This document shows positions 1 to 10,660 of a DNA stretch of 64,000 bases, in pieces. The stretch comes from Magicicada septendecula (Eukaryota > Arthropoda > Insecta > Hemiptera > Cicadidae). The stretch's first letter is position 1, and every line of letters begins with the position of its first letter. The notes under the pieces were generated by a model. It made no database searches, was not told the origin of the DNA, and saw only the letters and a program-made list of their open reading frames with translations. The translations under genes were made by a program, and so were the position numbers. The stretch covers positions 47,482,344 to 47,546,343 of the forward strand of contig CM068370.1 of NCBI GenBank assembly GCA_034769895.1. The letters are read 5' to 3'.

Positions 1-147
1 GGACGGCGAGTATAATTTGTGGTTACTTTCGCCAGACCTAATTAAGCTGCAGAACGGGTTATTTGGGAGTGGGGCGAGGTTGTAAATTGTAGATTGTGAA
101 AGTAAAACTAGGCATATTTATATATGTAAAAATAATATAAAACAAAA

Positions 148-1449
148 ATGGAAAATAATAGTTTGACCGAATCAACGGTCATGAGTGGGTTGGAGGTCCA
201 TTCGACCCCAATCCCAGTGCAAAATAGAGAATCAAGTAAGTCAGCTGATATAGATGACTCGGGGATTCAAATAACCCCGAAATCAGTTAACAAAAACAAT
301 CAATCTGACAGTGGTGAGATGATGAGTATGATGCAGTTGTTGTTAAAGATAGATAGTAAGTGTGAAAATTTGGACGCTAAACTTAACAATATTAATCAAC
401 GTTTAGATAGTAATGAGGAAAAGTTTGAGACAAAATTTGATACATTAAATAAACGTTTTGATGTAAATGACCATAAATTTGATGAAATCAAGAGCGATAT
501 TAATAAAATGAAACTACAAAACTTTAATATTGATAAACGTATAAACGATATAGATGAACGATGTAGTGTTATTCAAGAACAAGTAGTAGAGTCAGTTAAA
601 GCACAAATTAACGAATTCAAAGAAAGTGTAGAAATTAAATTAAGCTATGTAAATGCACAAATAGCAGATGAGATTACAGTAAAAGTTAGGGAACAATGTA
701 GTGAAATAGAAAATAATTGTGAAAGTAAAATAAATAAGTGTAACGTTGATAATGATGCGTTGTTAGCAAATGCTGATGAGAGTGAGAGAGAGCGTGAAGA
801 CAGTTTAAATGTAGAGCATAAAAAGAGGGCAAAATTTTCTTGTGAGATAGGTGAAGAAAAAGTTTCACCAGTATTGTTGGAGGACAAAGGTTCCTCGTTA
901 GTTTTTGTAAAAGACAAAAGGTCTTTAAGTTATTTTTGTGTATCTGGTAAAGCCAGACATTGTAATAATGTTGTGTTGCCCTCTGTGTGGAATAAGAATG
1001 TAAAATGTTGTGAGAAGTATTGTAATAAAAGTGGTTATGAGAGAGAGAGAGTGGTAGAAATATATAAGGTGAAGAGAGATTATGAAGAGTTAATACAGAG
1101 TTTAAATAGTGAGAGAATGTGTAGAATTAAAAACATACCTTGTGTGATAAACAATGTGTATATTGATGACAAATATTTGCCTGTTAATGAATCTATAGTA
1201 GCAGAATATGATAATAATGATGTAATGGTAATAACAAAAAACACTGATGGAGACTTTATAAAAAATACTGATGCCAACTTGATTTATGATAAGATAATTT
1301 TGGGGGGTAACCCTATAGATTATTGTTTTGGTACAATGGAAAAAATAAGTTCTTGTGGTTATAAAACAAAAAATAACCATATGTGGCGTATCAATAAAAT
1401 TGAAAAGTGTTACATAAAGACCAGACTAATTTTTGACGATGGAGGCTGA
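148..1449 (+). CDS. Gag-like coiled-coil protein of GO-A, function unknown
   Basis: The 433-residue ORF is uninterrupted. The ATG at 148 is the first after an AT-rich leader. Residues about 55-215 show heptad-like repeats (LDAKLNNINQRLD, FDTLNKRFDVNDHKFDEIK) and should form a coiled coil. The C-terminal part shares blocks with the proteins at 25487-26845 and 51433-52512: a VVLPSxW block, a K(R/L)xYxELI block, NP(I/V)xxxx near the end, and the ending TRLIFDDGG. I see no CCHC zinc knuckle and no recognisable capsid homology region. Position between leader and polypurine tract, coiled-coil content and the lack of any other ORF suggest a Gag-type structural protein. That role is inference; the conserved C-terminal domain is not one I recognise. 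Confidence 0.7.
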   Translation: MENNSLTESTVMSGLEVHSTPIPVQNRESSKSADIDDSGIQITPKSVNKNNQSDSGEMMSMMQLLLKIDSKCENLDAKLNNINQRLDSNEEKFETKFDTLNKRFDVNDHKFDEIKSDINKMKLQNFNIDKRINDIDERCSVIQEQVVESVKAQINEFKESVEIKLSYVNAQIADEITVKVREQCSEIENNCESKINKCNVDNDALLANADESEREREDSLNVEHKKRAKFSCEIGEEKVSPVLLEDKGSSLVFVKDKRSLSYFCVSGKARHCNNVVLPSVWNKNVKCCEKYCNKSGYERERVVEIYKVKRDYEELIQSLNSERMCRIKNIPCVINNVYIDDKYLPVNESIVAEYDNNDVMVITKNTDGDFIKNTDANLIYDKIILGGNPIDYCFGTMEKISSCGYKTKNNHMWRINKIEKCYIKTRLIFDDGG

Positions 1450-2267
1450 ACTTCATAAATGAACAATTGTAAATATTTTGTTTTACGGTTCAGACCTCGC
1501 AACCTTGGACATTGAAGTGTGATAAAACTGAAATAATAATGATAAAGATTTGTAAATATATTATAGTGAAATTAATTGTATAAAAATTATTATATTATTA
1601 CAATTGTTAACTAAAAGATTTATAAAAAATTGAAAAGTGCAGTACAGGTGTTAGAGGTGAGGTAAGCAGAATGTTTAGACTGAAGGAGTGTTTATAACAC
1701 CAGTCTGGCAGACGACTGTTTATGTAAACAGGTGTATTGTATGTTTTGACTAATGTTTACAGCCAGAGGTGTTGAAGCTGAGTTGACAATAACAAAAGTG
1801 TTGTAGTCTGCTGAATCATTGCCAGTAGGAAAATCCTATTATGAAATAAAAAGAAATACCATATGTGAAGAAAGGAATGTAAATTTTTTTGAATAATGTA
1901 GGTAATATTTTATGTCGAATCATTTTGAAAAATGTAATTAATTTTGAAATTGTTAATTAAAACAATACGAGTTAAATTTAATGAAAGGTAATTAAATAAA
2001 TTGAAAAGATAATTTTTAATATGACTTTAAATCTAGTTTGATCTGAATTTTGATTGTAATGGTAAAATAAATAATTGATAAAAAAAACATAATGATTAAA
2101 ATATTCATTTAAAATTGAAAACTGAAGGAAATTCTGTGTAAATGCAATTCTGTATAATTAATGTGTCATTTTGACTGGAACTTATATGTACTCCTGTATT
2201 GTATATATTCTATATTGTTTTGTTAATACTATTTTCTAGGGTTAAGAGATATTTTATAATAAAAAAT
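1450..2267. other. Non-coding AT-rich internal region of GO-A
   Basis: No ORF, RNA gene or recognisable protein remnant is visible. In an autonomous element the pol gene would lie here, and none of its motifs can be found in any frame. Confidence 0.6.
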
Positions 2268-2517
2268 GAGCCAGTGCTTTGTCAATGAACCAGTACGGCT
2301 AAGAGGAAACAAATCAGTTGTGGGATATGGAGTGATGGAAGGCCGTTTGTTGATTTTTTAATTGAATGTGCCACAGTCGCCGGACTAGGGGGGTAAGAAC
2401 CCATGATTTTAGTAGAGTGCTCAGGGGGGTTGCGGCGCCATATCCTCACTGATCCTCTTAGGTTTAGGCAATAAGAGTTTGAACGCTTCGGCCTTCAACC
2501 TCTTATTGGGGGGGTAT
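2268..2517 (+). other. Conserved folded module and polypurine tract of GO-A
   Basis: Nested inverted repeats precede the LTR. The outer stem pairs CTAAGAGGA (2299-2307) with TCCTCTTAG (2453-2461). An inner stem pairs GATATGG (2324-2330) with CCATATC (2438-2444). A following hairpin pairs CAATAAGAG (2469-2477) with CTCTTATTG (2500-2508), extended by TTGAAcGC/GCcTTCAA around a TTCG loop. A run of G follows at once as the polypurine tract. The same architecture with different, compensating bases recurs at 4138-4488, 55061-55407 and 49529-49881 (minus). Confidence 0.7.
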
Positions 2518-4104
2518 TGTAACGGTACAGAAGTGTGTGATCCAGTTTTAGTTTTAATTTCAGTAATTCAGTAATTAATAAATTGTTAACTTTCACCTGT
2601 GAGGAGCCCCAGTACAGCAATGCACACAGTTAGCCTAAACAATTGCCCAGACATATTGCGTAACTGCCCCAGCAGCAGGCTTTTTGTGAATCACAGTCTG
2701 CAGTTTGTCATCAGAGAGTGAACAGTAGTAAGCAGCATCAGACAGTAAAGTTGGTGATTTAAAATAGTTAAACAGTGGCCTCGGGTGCACAAGATAGGCC
2801 GTTAAAACAAATTCGGCCTATCTTTTAAAGTATAATAAATATTAAAAGTGCATAAACAATAACGCGCGGCCAGCCTACAACAACATCTAAGTGCAAAAAG
2901 TTACGTCGGCCGACTGTGGCGTGAGTGCGAGAGAACTCAGAAATCGGTCAGCTAGTGAACTTGTGTCACGGTTATTACATGTGTATGATATGGGTGTGCA
3001 TTGGAGTAAAACCACTATTAGGATGAGTACCACTTTTTAAGCTTCAATTATAATATTATTATTATTATTATATTTCAATATTCGCTTTTATAGACACCTT
3101 AATAAGAAACAGAGATCTCTAAGAGAGGGGGAGTTTATTTAAATATTAACAAAAAGAGAAACAGAGTGTGAGAGTGTGTGGGTGGTTATATACTGGTTCA
3201 TTTTCAATTTTCTTATATGTACTTAGTAATGTCAATTATCATAGTAGTTTCAAATAAAATTTAACAAAAACACTGTCATTTGTAGAAAGTAAAAGAAGGG
3301 TGCGATTTTCGATAAATAAAATAAGTATGTATTTTAGACAGTAGAAAATGGGTTAACGAAATTATTGCACATATCTAATCCAAATAATCCTTTCTGCAGC
3401 CGTTTTCGTCTGAACGACTCTGGACCCGAAATTCGAAGGTAAGAGTAAGATTATAGTATTTCAATTAATTAATATTGTTTCATAGTGATTATTTTTTTAA
3501 TTATATGTGTTGCTTCTGTTCTTTTTTCTTCTTGCATACTGAGTATATATATGGTATGTGATGTAACTTGTATTTACAAATTTGTTTAATTTTGATGTTT
3601 TTACTATGTTTTTTATTTTAGGGATTTTATTATGTCTAATATGTAAATATAAATATTTCGGTGAATTTATGTAAGAGTAGCTGGTTTGAAAATTAATTGG
3701 AAAATTATTTGATTTAAAGACTAATAAATGCTAAATAAATTTTGAACTGAGATTAACTCAATATGAGAAGTTTTTGAAAAATTGTAAAGGATTTAATGAA
3801 GATGACAGTTTTGAATAACATAATTAAATTAAATTTAAATGATTTAATTAATTAAGAGGGATTTGATGATTTTAATAATTATTGTTGAAAGTTTTATTTT
3901 AATTTGAAAAAAAAAATCTGATTAAAATATTTTAATGGAAAATATTGAAGAAAAGATAAAATTTTAATTCAAGTTAATAAATGATGTAGAGGTCAAGAGT
4001 TTATGCCAATGTCCCTGGATGGGCATACTCTGTTTACATTGCTGTTAAGAATATATATAAATATAATCAACTGTTTTATGTATGTACTAGAATTAAAAAA
4101 CAAG
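2518..4104 (+). repeat. 3' LTR of GO-A and following AT-rich DNA, LTR end unresolved
   Basis: The LTR begins TGTAACGGTACAG right after the polypurine tract, matching the starts of the LTRs at 23056 and 55417 over about 13 bases. The rest of its sequence is different. I could not locate its 3' end because the partner LTR is outside the window. A GAAGGTAAGAG sequence near 3434 looks like a splice donor. The remainder to 4104 is A+T rich with no ORF. Confidence 0.5.
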
Positions 4105-4500
4105 AACCAATGCTTTGCCTAAGGCGAACCAATACAATTAAGGGGAAACAAACGCATCAGTGGAAGATATGGAAAATTAAAAGAACCATTTATTAAATGT
4201 TTTGACGGAATGTTTAAGAGTCAGGTGGTACTGTGGAACGTACCTGTTCTGGCCAGCGTGTCGAAACAGCAACGTCTCGTGGCTGTTCGGCTTGGCGGTG
4301 TTGGGATTCTCAGGTAGAAAGTCCAGCAAAGTCGGACAGATATGTCCATAGCCGTTTGAATAGGGGGTGGATAAACCCATAGTGATTTTAATGAGAACTA
4401 AAGGGGGGTAATGGTTCCATATTGACACTGGTCCCTTTAGGTTAGGCAATGAGAAATTTTATGCTTTAGGGCATCAAACCTCTCATTGGGGGGGGGGTAT
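4105..4500 (+). other. 3' module and polypurine tract of a second gag-only element (GO-B)
   Basis: The arrangement matches the GO-A module: paired AACCAATGC/AACCAATAC direct repeats, an outer stem TTAAGGGGA (4138-4146) with TCCCTTTAG (4432-4440), inner GATATGG (4166-4172) with CCATAT (4417-4422), then a hairpin CAATGAGA (4447-4454) with TCTCATTG (4481-4488), a G-run and TGTAAT at 4501. No gag ORF lies upstream, so this copy is either truncated or lies in a tandem with GO-A. Confidence 0.65.
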
Positions 4501-6744
4501 TGTAATAGGACAAAATGGGGAGGTTTCTTTTATTAATTTCTATATTAAAAGTAACATTGCAAATTCCCATGTCAGCTTGCACCAAGAACTACAGCAGAGC
4601 TTTTTAAGCATACGTTAGTCTGGAACGGTGTGCGCGGTACAAAATTCAAGAATTGTCACGTACAGAATGTGAGTCCACACGCACAAGCGCCTCACCTGCG
4701 TCGCACAAGCGAAAAGGACGCCGTAACAAAAAATGGCGTGAGACGAAAAATTTGCACTGCGAGTCTGTGAAGACGAAGGAAATGGTGAGCCACTGCCTGT
4801 GGTATCGCCACAGAACAGCGTCGACGATTGAAAAGAACCAATGAACCGTCGGAACATCATCGTATTTCCGCCAACATCTAGTGGGCAGTGGAAACAGAAA
4901 TCCTCGCCAGCTATTGTAGCGAGGCGTCACTTTACACTGAGTGATAAGACCAGCCGGTCGCATGTGTGTGTAAGTCACCGAAGTAAGTCGGACCAAATTA
5001 TAAATAAGATGTGTGGAAATTAAACAGAAACTAAGTGTGAAATTTGATGTGACCAGGAAATCAATCGTAATGAGTGGCGGAAGACTAAAATTATAAAATG
5101 AACAAACTATGGTGAAACAGTGCGCGACCCGTGCCGCATAACAATGTGGGATCTCCGCCAGAATAAGTACCCAACATTATTTTATAACAGCCATAATTAT
5201 CACTAAAAAAATAATTTTCAAAACTAAATTCATTTTTGAGCAAAATCTAAGAATGGGGTAATCGGATGTTTGTGTGTGTGCGATAACAAAGAATTGGTTC
5301 GTCTTAAATTATAGAATACATAATTTAATAATTAAGATTTTATAAGATGTAAAATATATTGTCTGTATTAGTAGTAGTTGCGTGGCGCAGAAGTCGTCAC
5401 TATGTATCAAGTAGTTCGATAACAAGAATGGGGTTATAACAGTAGATTCAAACAAAAAAGAAAATGTCATGCTGAAGAAAATAAAGTAATATTTTATTTT
5501 AACTTAATAAATACGCATTTTGTTATTTGTGTTTGCCTATTATTCTCTGCCAAAGTACGCTAGACGAAATCCTGGTTAAACTTTGCATTACGTAAAATCT
5601 ATTATTACGTAATAAATACGATACAGTTTTAGTTGGAATCCGAACTAAGGAACAAATTTAATAACTTAATTACTGTGTGATTCTTCAACTGTACAATCAA
5701 TGATAGCTGTGGATGAGAGAATAATCGAATAAGTGACACATTATAATAATTTAGGTTTCGATGTGTTTTTTTTTTTTTATCAAGGATGGAGATACTGATA
5801 GGAAGCTGAAGAAATATCATGTAATTTGTAACACAATACTTATAACATTAGGGTCTAAAGTGAAAAAGAGGTACAGAATTTAAGTTTTATAATGTAATGG
5901 TCATCCATTACTGACGTATGGTACCAAACATTTAACGTCAACAAAAAAAAAAGATAGAATGCAAACTGAAGCAAGTACAATGAAAGTTTGTCAATGTTCA
6001 GGTTTGCATTAGATGGTGTGACGGTACAATTCTGGTACGATAATAATTTTGTAAAACTATGGTCCTAAAAACCATAATTATTGTATTTTTATTCTCTAAC
6101 CATTTATTTTGTAATAATAATAATTTTATTTCATAATCCCTATAACGTTTTGGTGAATAAACTATAGAATATTTTAAACAACGCATATTGGAGTTAACAG
6201 TATTTCTGTCGAATTCGCTGAAAAGCTACAAATGTCGCAAAAAACTATTTGTCACATAAGCAGTAAACAACCAAGCCCACGACTACGTCAGACGCAAGGA
6301 ATGCAGACGCATTGTATGCGACTGGGTTGGGCTGCTGAACAATGAGCCGTGACGTAGTTCTGCCCCACTTCAGCAATGTTTAACAAAGACTCTGGGTCAT
6401 TTTCGCCTGGACCATGAATTGGGCCGGTCGGCACTTCACGCGGCAGGCATATTCACTAAGTGTTTATGTAAATTTTACACCACCAAAAGTGGATTAAATA
6501 ACAGTGGTTCAAAGTACAGTACAAATCGGCAAAAGTGTAACAATTCACGATGTGATCGACAGTGCAATCGGCGAACTCGCGGTGTGCGAAGTTAAGCTAA
6601 GTATCAGCTACAACCTTTTGTAATATCAAAGAAAATAGTAAAATGACCAATATTCAGTTCAATATATAAGTTATACCAGAAATGCATTTCAATAAAAATT
6701 TATTCATAAAAATGAGCTCATAAAAAACTAATAATTGTACAGAG

Positions 6745-6817
<73 letters not shown>

Positions 6818-7340
6818 GTGAACAAAATACTATTTAAAAAGTGCTGGGTTGTGCAAGTATAAAAATATATATATACATAAAACATATATTAAATGTTTAA
6901 TGTTTTCAGAGAGTTTAAAAAATATAAATAACTGTGTAGGTATTTTGGAGGGCTTGTAAAAGGGAAATTTAACGTAATTTTGTTGCCACCTGGTGGAGAA
7001 TAGATGTAATTAATTTTATAAATAAACTGGGTAATATCATTTGGTAAAAATTTTAACAAAGTATTATTATTTCAAATAACACTTTCCGCTACTCAAGAAG
7101 TTCGCTTAAACGAATTCCTGCCCTTTTAAAGGTAAGTAAAACTGCACGTTTATATTTACTTTCTTGCATATCAAGATGGCGCCCGACCTTTGAAATTAAA
7201 CAATTATTGGCCAAGTGCAAAGTGTAAAGATATTGTATTTTATTATCAGCAATAAAAAGTAGTATAACAATGGGACAGAATGCTAAATGAAACAAATAAG
7301 AGGAGGCTTGGCATTCATAATGTCAATGATAAGCCAGATG
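4501..7340 (+). repeat. LTR of GO-B (start only) and unassigned DNA
   Basis: An LTR begins TGTAATAGG immediately after the GO-B polypurine tract. No second copy is in the window, so its end cannot be set. The stretch holds no convincing ORF. A GA microsatellite lies at 6749-6814, and an AAAGGTAAGTA sequence near 7120 resembles a donor site. This is also intron sequence of POLR1B. Confidence 0.4.
6749..6814. repeat. (AG)n microsatellite
   Basis: About 33 uninterrupted AG dinucleotides are visible. This is a simple repeat with no sign of function. Confidence 0.95.
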
Positions 7341-7690
7341 ATTATAATTAAAGGTGGAAGCAACACATCAATATGCTGGAACGATCCAGACTACCAAAGA
7401 ATATAATAAAGTATAATCCATGGGGAAAACAAAATGTTAGATGAGGGCTTGATGAAGTTGGAAGAGGCAGTGTGCTGATCCCTGGAGTGACAAGATGAAG
7501 AAGAAAAGACAGAATGTGCCAAGAAAAACTCTTATTCTTCTTCTGCCTGCAAAGTCCATGTAGGACATGGACTCTGTCTCTACTTGAACTTCTCTATCTT
7601 GAACCATATGAGTCCAAATTGATGCAATGTGTCCTTTCAGGTCATCTGCCCATCTCATCTTTTAGTCCCTCGGTGCCCAGGTTAATAAAC
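7340..7690 (-). pseudogene. Degenerate 3' ends of non-LTR retrotransposons
   Basis: On the minus strand (7658-7437) the translation MRWADDLKGHIASIW followed by MVQDREVQ resembles the RWADDI...W...AQDRxKW tail at the C-terminus of many LINE reverse transcriptase ORFs. On the plus strand at about 7361-7440 the reading RSRLPKNIIKYNPWGKQNV resembles the R(L/M)PK...WxPxGKRxxGRP tail of other LINEs. Both are short and broken. I infer two decayed tails in opposite orientation. The assignment rests on short motifs. Confidence 0.35.
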
Positions 7691-8165
7691 CTTTATTCAA
7701 TCTTTCATTCTTGTGTCCAGCAAATTTCAACTTTAATATACGTTCTAATAACACACGTAAATACATATAAATTTTTCTGTGCCAAACATACTGAAAATAA
7801 AATTTGAACACCTCAAATGAAAGAAAGAATATACAACACAACCAAGTAAAGTACATGTAATTATTCATGAACGCAACAGATCTTTCTGTTTTTATGTCTT
7901 GTAGTTTGACACGTGTTTCTGATGTGACTGTTCACAATACCTACAGAGGCACTACAATATCTAGCAATGTCTCGATGCTAGCAAATATATAATAGTTGTG
8001 GTAATATAACAGTGAAATGCTCATCTAATCAACCAGCTTGATAAAAGAGGGCAGGAAGAAAGTGGTTTGACAACAATATTACAAAACAAAGTACTTTAAC
8101 AGTTCATGTAGACTGAGTTTACAATAAAAAACTGTCTATTAAAGTTTACCAAGACACGAACTTAC
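7691..8165 (-). other. Intron of POLR1B, no feature seen
   Basis: Ordinary AT-rich intron sequence downstream of the exon at 8342-8166. The next exon expected, carrying the conserved GYDMEDA region of RNA polymerase second subunits, was not found between 1 and 8165, so it should lie outside the window. Confidence 0.5.
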
Positions 8166-8342
8166 AGTATATGAAATCACAGCAACAATAGCATTAACTC
8201 CCATCGCATAATCATCCAATGATATGACATCGTAATGTAGAGGCCGAAACAATGGCGTGGCTGGCGTCTGCAAACGGTACAACTTTGTTTCACTTTGAAG
8301 GTGAAATGTATGACAAGGAGTTCCCATTGTCTGTTTACCCAT
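8166..8342 (-). CDS. POLR1B: RNA polymerase I subunit RPA2 (POLR1B), last exon in window
   Basis: The exon is 177 bases, 59 residues, phase 0 at both ends. A TCTATACAG acceptor precedes MGKQTMGTP, and the exon ends ...AIVAVISYT before a GTAAGTTC donor. These motifs, with [15 protein letters not shown] and G(V/T)[10 protein letters not shown], are hallmarks of the second-largest RNA polymerase subunit. The Pol I version is favoured because the three exons upstream also match it. The region belongs to the Rpb2 domain 6 (hybrid-binding) part of the protein, and the active-site-proximal YDMEDA segment should follow in the next exon. No stop or frameshift is present, so the gene looks functional here. 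The preceding exon lies at 17278-17171, 8.8 kb away, with PLE-1, PLE-2 and the Helitron in between. Confidence 0.92.
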
Positions 8343-8875
8343 CTGTATAGACAAACATACACATGAATGCACAACTTTTGCTGCCTTTGTTATACACATA
8401 GTTACGATTTTATGTATACAAAAATTAAATTTATTTTATAAAAATTGTATTCATTTTCCTAGATGTAATCTGTGCATAATGTTAGTTGGTGATCTATTAC
8501 TAGATTAATGTACACGAAAATTATTTAAAAACCGTTTAAACAAAAAAGACAAAACTAATGCTAACATAAAAAAGAAACACTTGGCAGCGGTAAACACACA
8601 CGCACACACACGCACACACACACACGCACACACACACACACACGCACACACACACACAGAGTTAAACTGCATTTTTAAAGTTACAATACAAAAACAATAT
8701 TCGCTCCAAAAATACTAATTCTTTGCTCATATGACTTGTACTTATTAATGTTTATAAAATGTTATGTACTACATATTGTGTTTATTAATAAACTATTGCA
8801 TGTAAGGATGATATGGTTGAAAGTACAGCCATATAAAATAACAATGCCCTTTTAGTAATGATTGTTATATAACAA
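8343..8875 (-). other. POLR1B intron, with a CA microsatellite
   Basis: No gene is visible. An imperfect (CA)n repeat with CGCA interruptions runs from about 8592 to 8659. Confidence 0.6.
8592..8659. repeat. (CA)n microsatellite with CG interruptions
   Basis: CA dinucleotides regularly interrupted by CG. Simple repeat. Confidence 0.9.
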
Positions 8876-8980
8876 TATATATATGTCTATGTTTTTATTG
8901 TTGAAAATGTTAAACAAACAATAAAACTAATAAAAACAACTAAAAACATTTTCAACAATAAAAACATAGACATATATATA
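8876..8980. repeat. Perfect 36-bp inverted repeat at the 5' end of PLE-1
   Basis: The arms 8876-8911 and 8945-8980 are exact reverse complements with a 33-base spacer. The right arm runs directly into the reading frame of the reverse transcriptase. Confidence 0.9.
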
Positions 8981-9004
8981 AACAATAATCCAGAACCACC
9001 TAAA

Positions 9005-10639
9005 ATGAATAGCCTAATAAAAATACACAAATTAAACAACCCAATACGTCCATTAATCAATTTCAAAAAAGCTCCTACATACAAAATAGCAAAAATAATA
9101 GCACAAAAACTAGAAAGTAACCATCTAACAAATAACCATCATAACATAAAAAATACATACGAATTAATAGACAAACTAAAAATAATAAATATAAATGAAA
9201 ATAAATTTTTCACATCATATGACATAACAAACATGTACACCAATATCCCAGCAGAAGAAACAATTGACATAATAATAAACAAACTTAAAGAACAAAATGA
9301 AAACAAACAATATATAACCGAAATAAAAAATAGTCTCCAACTAATACTAAAACAAAATTACTTTGAATTTAATAGCAAAATTTATCAACAGAAGGAAGGT
9401 TTAGCAATGGGATCACCATTATCAAGCATAATAGCAGAAATATTCCTACAACACATAGACACCAAAATACAAAATATCATAAAAACACATGACCCAAATG
9501 GCATATGGATAAGATATGTAGATGATGGACTATATGTATCAAATAACAAAAACACAAATGCAGAGAACATACTGAAACAAATCAATAACATACATCCCAA
9601 AATACAATTCACAGAAGAAAAAGAAAAACATAACAAAATCAACTATTTAGACATAACCATCACAAGATACAACAAACACATACAATATGCAATATATAGA
9701 AAACCAACTTCCACTAACATCATTATACCTAACCATTCTGACCACCCACCACAACATAAAATGGCAGCATTTTATTCGTTATTTAACAGAATGTACAAAA
9801 TACCCCTAAACAAACAAGAAACTGACAAAGAAAGAAATATAATATACCAAATTGGTTATGAAAATGGATACAATAAAAATACTATGATCAAAATAGAAAA
9901 TAAAATCAAATACAAAATAAAAACTAAACAATTAAGAATTAATCAAACTGAACAACACATACATAGTAACAACAACAAAAAATGGGCCATATTCACATAT
10001 ATAAATAATAAAATGACAAAACTAACAAAACTATTTAAAAACACAGATATAAAAATAGCATACAAAACTAATAAAAATAAATTACAAAATCTAAATAGCT
10101 CACACAACAAAGATAATACAACAACTAACGGTATATACAAAATTGAATGCCAAGATTGCAATAAATGTTATATAGGACAGACAAAAAAACAGCTGAAAAA
10201 ATGTTATTTTGAACACCTAAATGCATACAAAAAACCAGAAATATATAAATTCAATTTAGCCACACATGCAATAAACACAGGACATGAATTCCCAGACATA
10301 ACCAATGTAACACTAATAAAACATATACCACACAAAGGCACCATAATGAACATATGGGAAAATTTACAAATATACAAACATAAAACAGAAAACAAACTAA
10401 TACCTGAACAAATACAAATCAATACAAAACATGACACAATATTCGAAGTACTCAACATTGAAAATACACAAAAAACTAACACATACACCACAATCACACA
10501 CAATAAAACAAACTTGAAATACCAGAAGCCAACAGGAAGCCACAATAGTCAACCAACAACACATATGTACTTCACCAGACAAAAAAACCGGAAGGCTGAG
10601 GATGGGTACAAGATAGTACCCGAAACATGTTCCAAATAG
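9005..10639 (+). CDS. Penelope-like reverse transcriptase / GIY-YIG endonuclease, N-terminally truncated
   Basis: The ORF has 544 residues from the ATG at 9005, and the frame stays open upstream through NPEPPKM, part of a conserved fingers motif. It would prime reverse transcription at a nick made by its own endonuclease. In order: the KIHKLNNPIRPL motif (residues about 5-17), SYDITNMYTNIP (about 75), EGLAMGSPLSSIIAE (about 130), the catalytic YVDD (about 170), and YLDI near 215. A C-terminal GIY-YIG domain begins GIYKIECQDCNKCYIGQT near residue 376, with H and E residues following. Full-length relatives are considerably longer, so the N-terminal part is missing. No internal stop is present over this length, which suggests a fairly young copy. 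Confidence 0.85.
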   Translation: MNSLIKIHKLNNPIRPLINFKKAPTYKIAKIIAQKLESNHLTNNHHNIKNTYELIDKLKIININENKFFTSYDITNMYTNIPAEETIDIIINKLKEQNENKQYITEIKNSLQLILKQNYFEFNSKIYQQKEGLAMGSPLSSIIAEIFLQHIDTKIQNIIKTHDPNGIWIRYVDDGLYVSNNKNTNAENILKQINNIHPKIQFTEEKEKHNKINYLDITITRYNKHIQYAIYRKPTSTNIIIPNHSDHPPQHKMAAFYSLFNRMYKIPLNKQETDKERNIIYQIGYENGYNKNTMIKIENKIKYKIKTKQLRINQTEQHIHSNNNKKWAIFTYINNKMTKLTKLFKNTDIKIAYKTNKNKLQNLNSSHNKDNTTTNGIYKIECQDCNKCYIGQTKKQLKKCYFEHLNAYKKPEIYKFNLATHAINTGHEFPDITNVTLIKHIPHKGTIMNIWENLQIYKHKTENKLIPEQIQINTKHDTIFEVLNIENTQKTNTYTTITHNKTNLKYQKPTGSHNSQPTTHMYFTRQKNRKAEDGYKIVPETCSK

Positions 10640-10640
10640 A
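10590..10640 (+). ncRNA. Hammerhead-ribozyme-like motif in PLE-1
   Basis: The core CTGAGGA (10596-10602), fitting CUGANGA, is followed by a stem GGGTAC (10604-10609) with GTACCC (10616-10621), then GAAAC (10622-10626), a two-base loop and GTT (10629-10631). This is the order of a minimal type I hammerhead with a very short stem III. Penelope-like elements are known to carry such ribozymes. Stem I pairing is weak by eye, and the motif overlaps the end of the ORF, so activity is uncertain. Confidence 0.5.
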
Positions 10641-10660
10641 AAAATAACATCTTGAGGTAA

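Larger units (their letters stand above)
1..2517 (+). mobile_element. Gag-only LTR retroelement GO-A, internal region (5' LTR outside window)
   Basis: This stretch is the internal part of an LTR retroelement whose 5' LTR lies before position 1. It holds a leader, one ORF (148-1449), an AT-rich non-coding part, a conserved fold (about 2268-2508) and a polypurine tract (2508-2514) directly before a TGTAACGG LTR start at 2518. About 1.07 kb separates the ORF from the LTR, and I see no protease, reverse transcriptase or integrase in any frame. The C-terminus of the ORF, the fold and the LTR start recur in GO-C and GO-D, which is why I treat them as one family. Confidence 0.75.
8876..10660 (+). 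mobile_element. Penelope-like element PLE-1, 5' truncated
   Basis: A reverse transcriptase/GIY-YIG ORF (9005-10639) is preceded by a perfect inverted repeat (8876-8911 and 8945-8980, 36 bases each, 33-base spacer) and ends in a hammerhead-like motif. The inverted repeat means the 5' end of the truncated copy begins with a short reversed copy of itself. This kind of 5' junction is known for Penelope-like elements. The plus strand is very rich in A, which sets the codon usage of the ORF apart from the POLR1B exons. The 3' limit is approximate. Confidence 0.8.

Noticed and set aside
4653..5023. Overlapping short ORFs on both strands in the GO-B LTR
   Set aside because: Short, mutually overlapping and without domain features; the GC-richer patch is LTR sequence.
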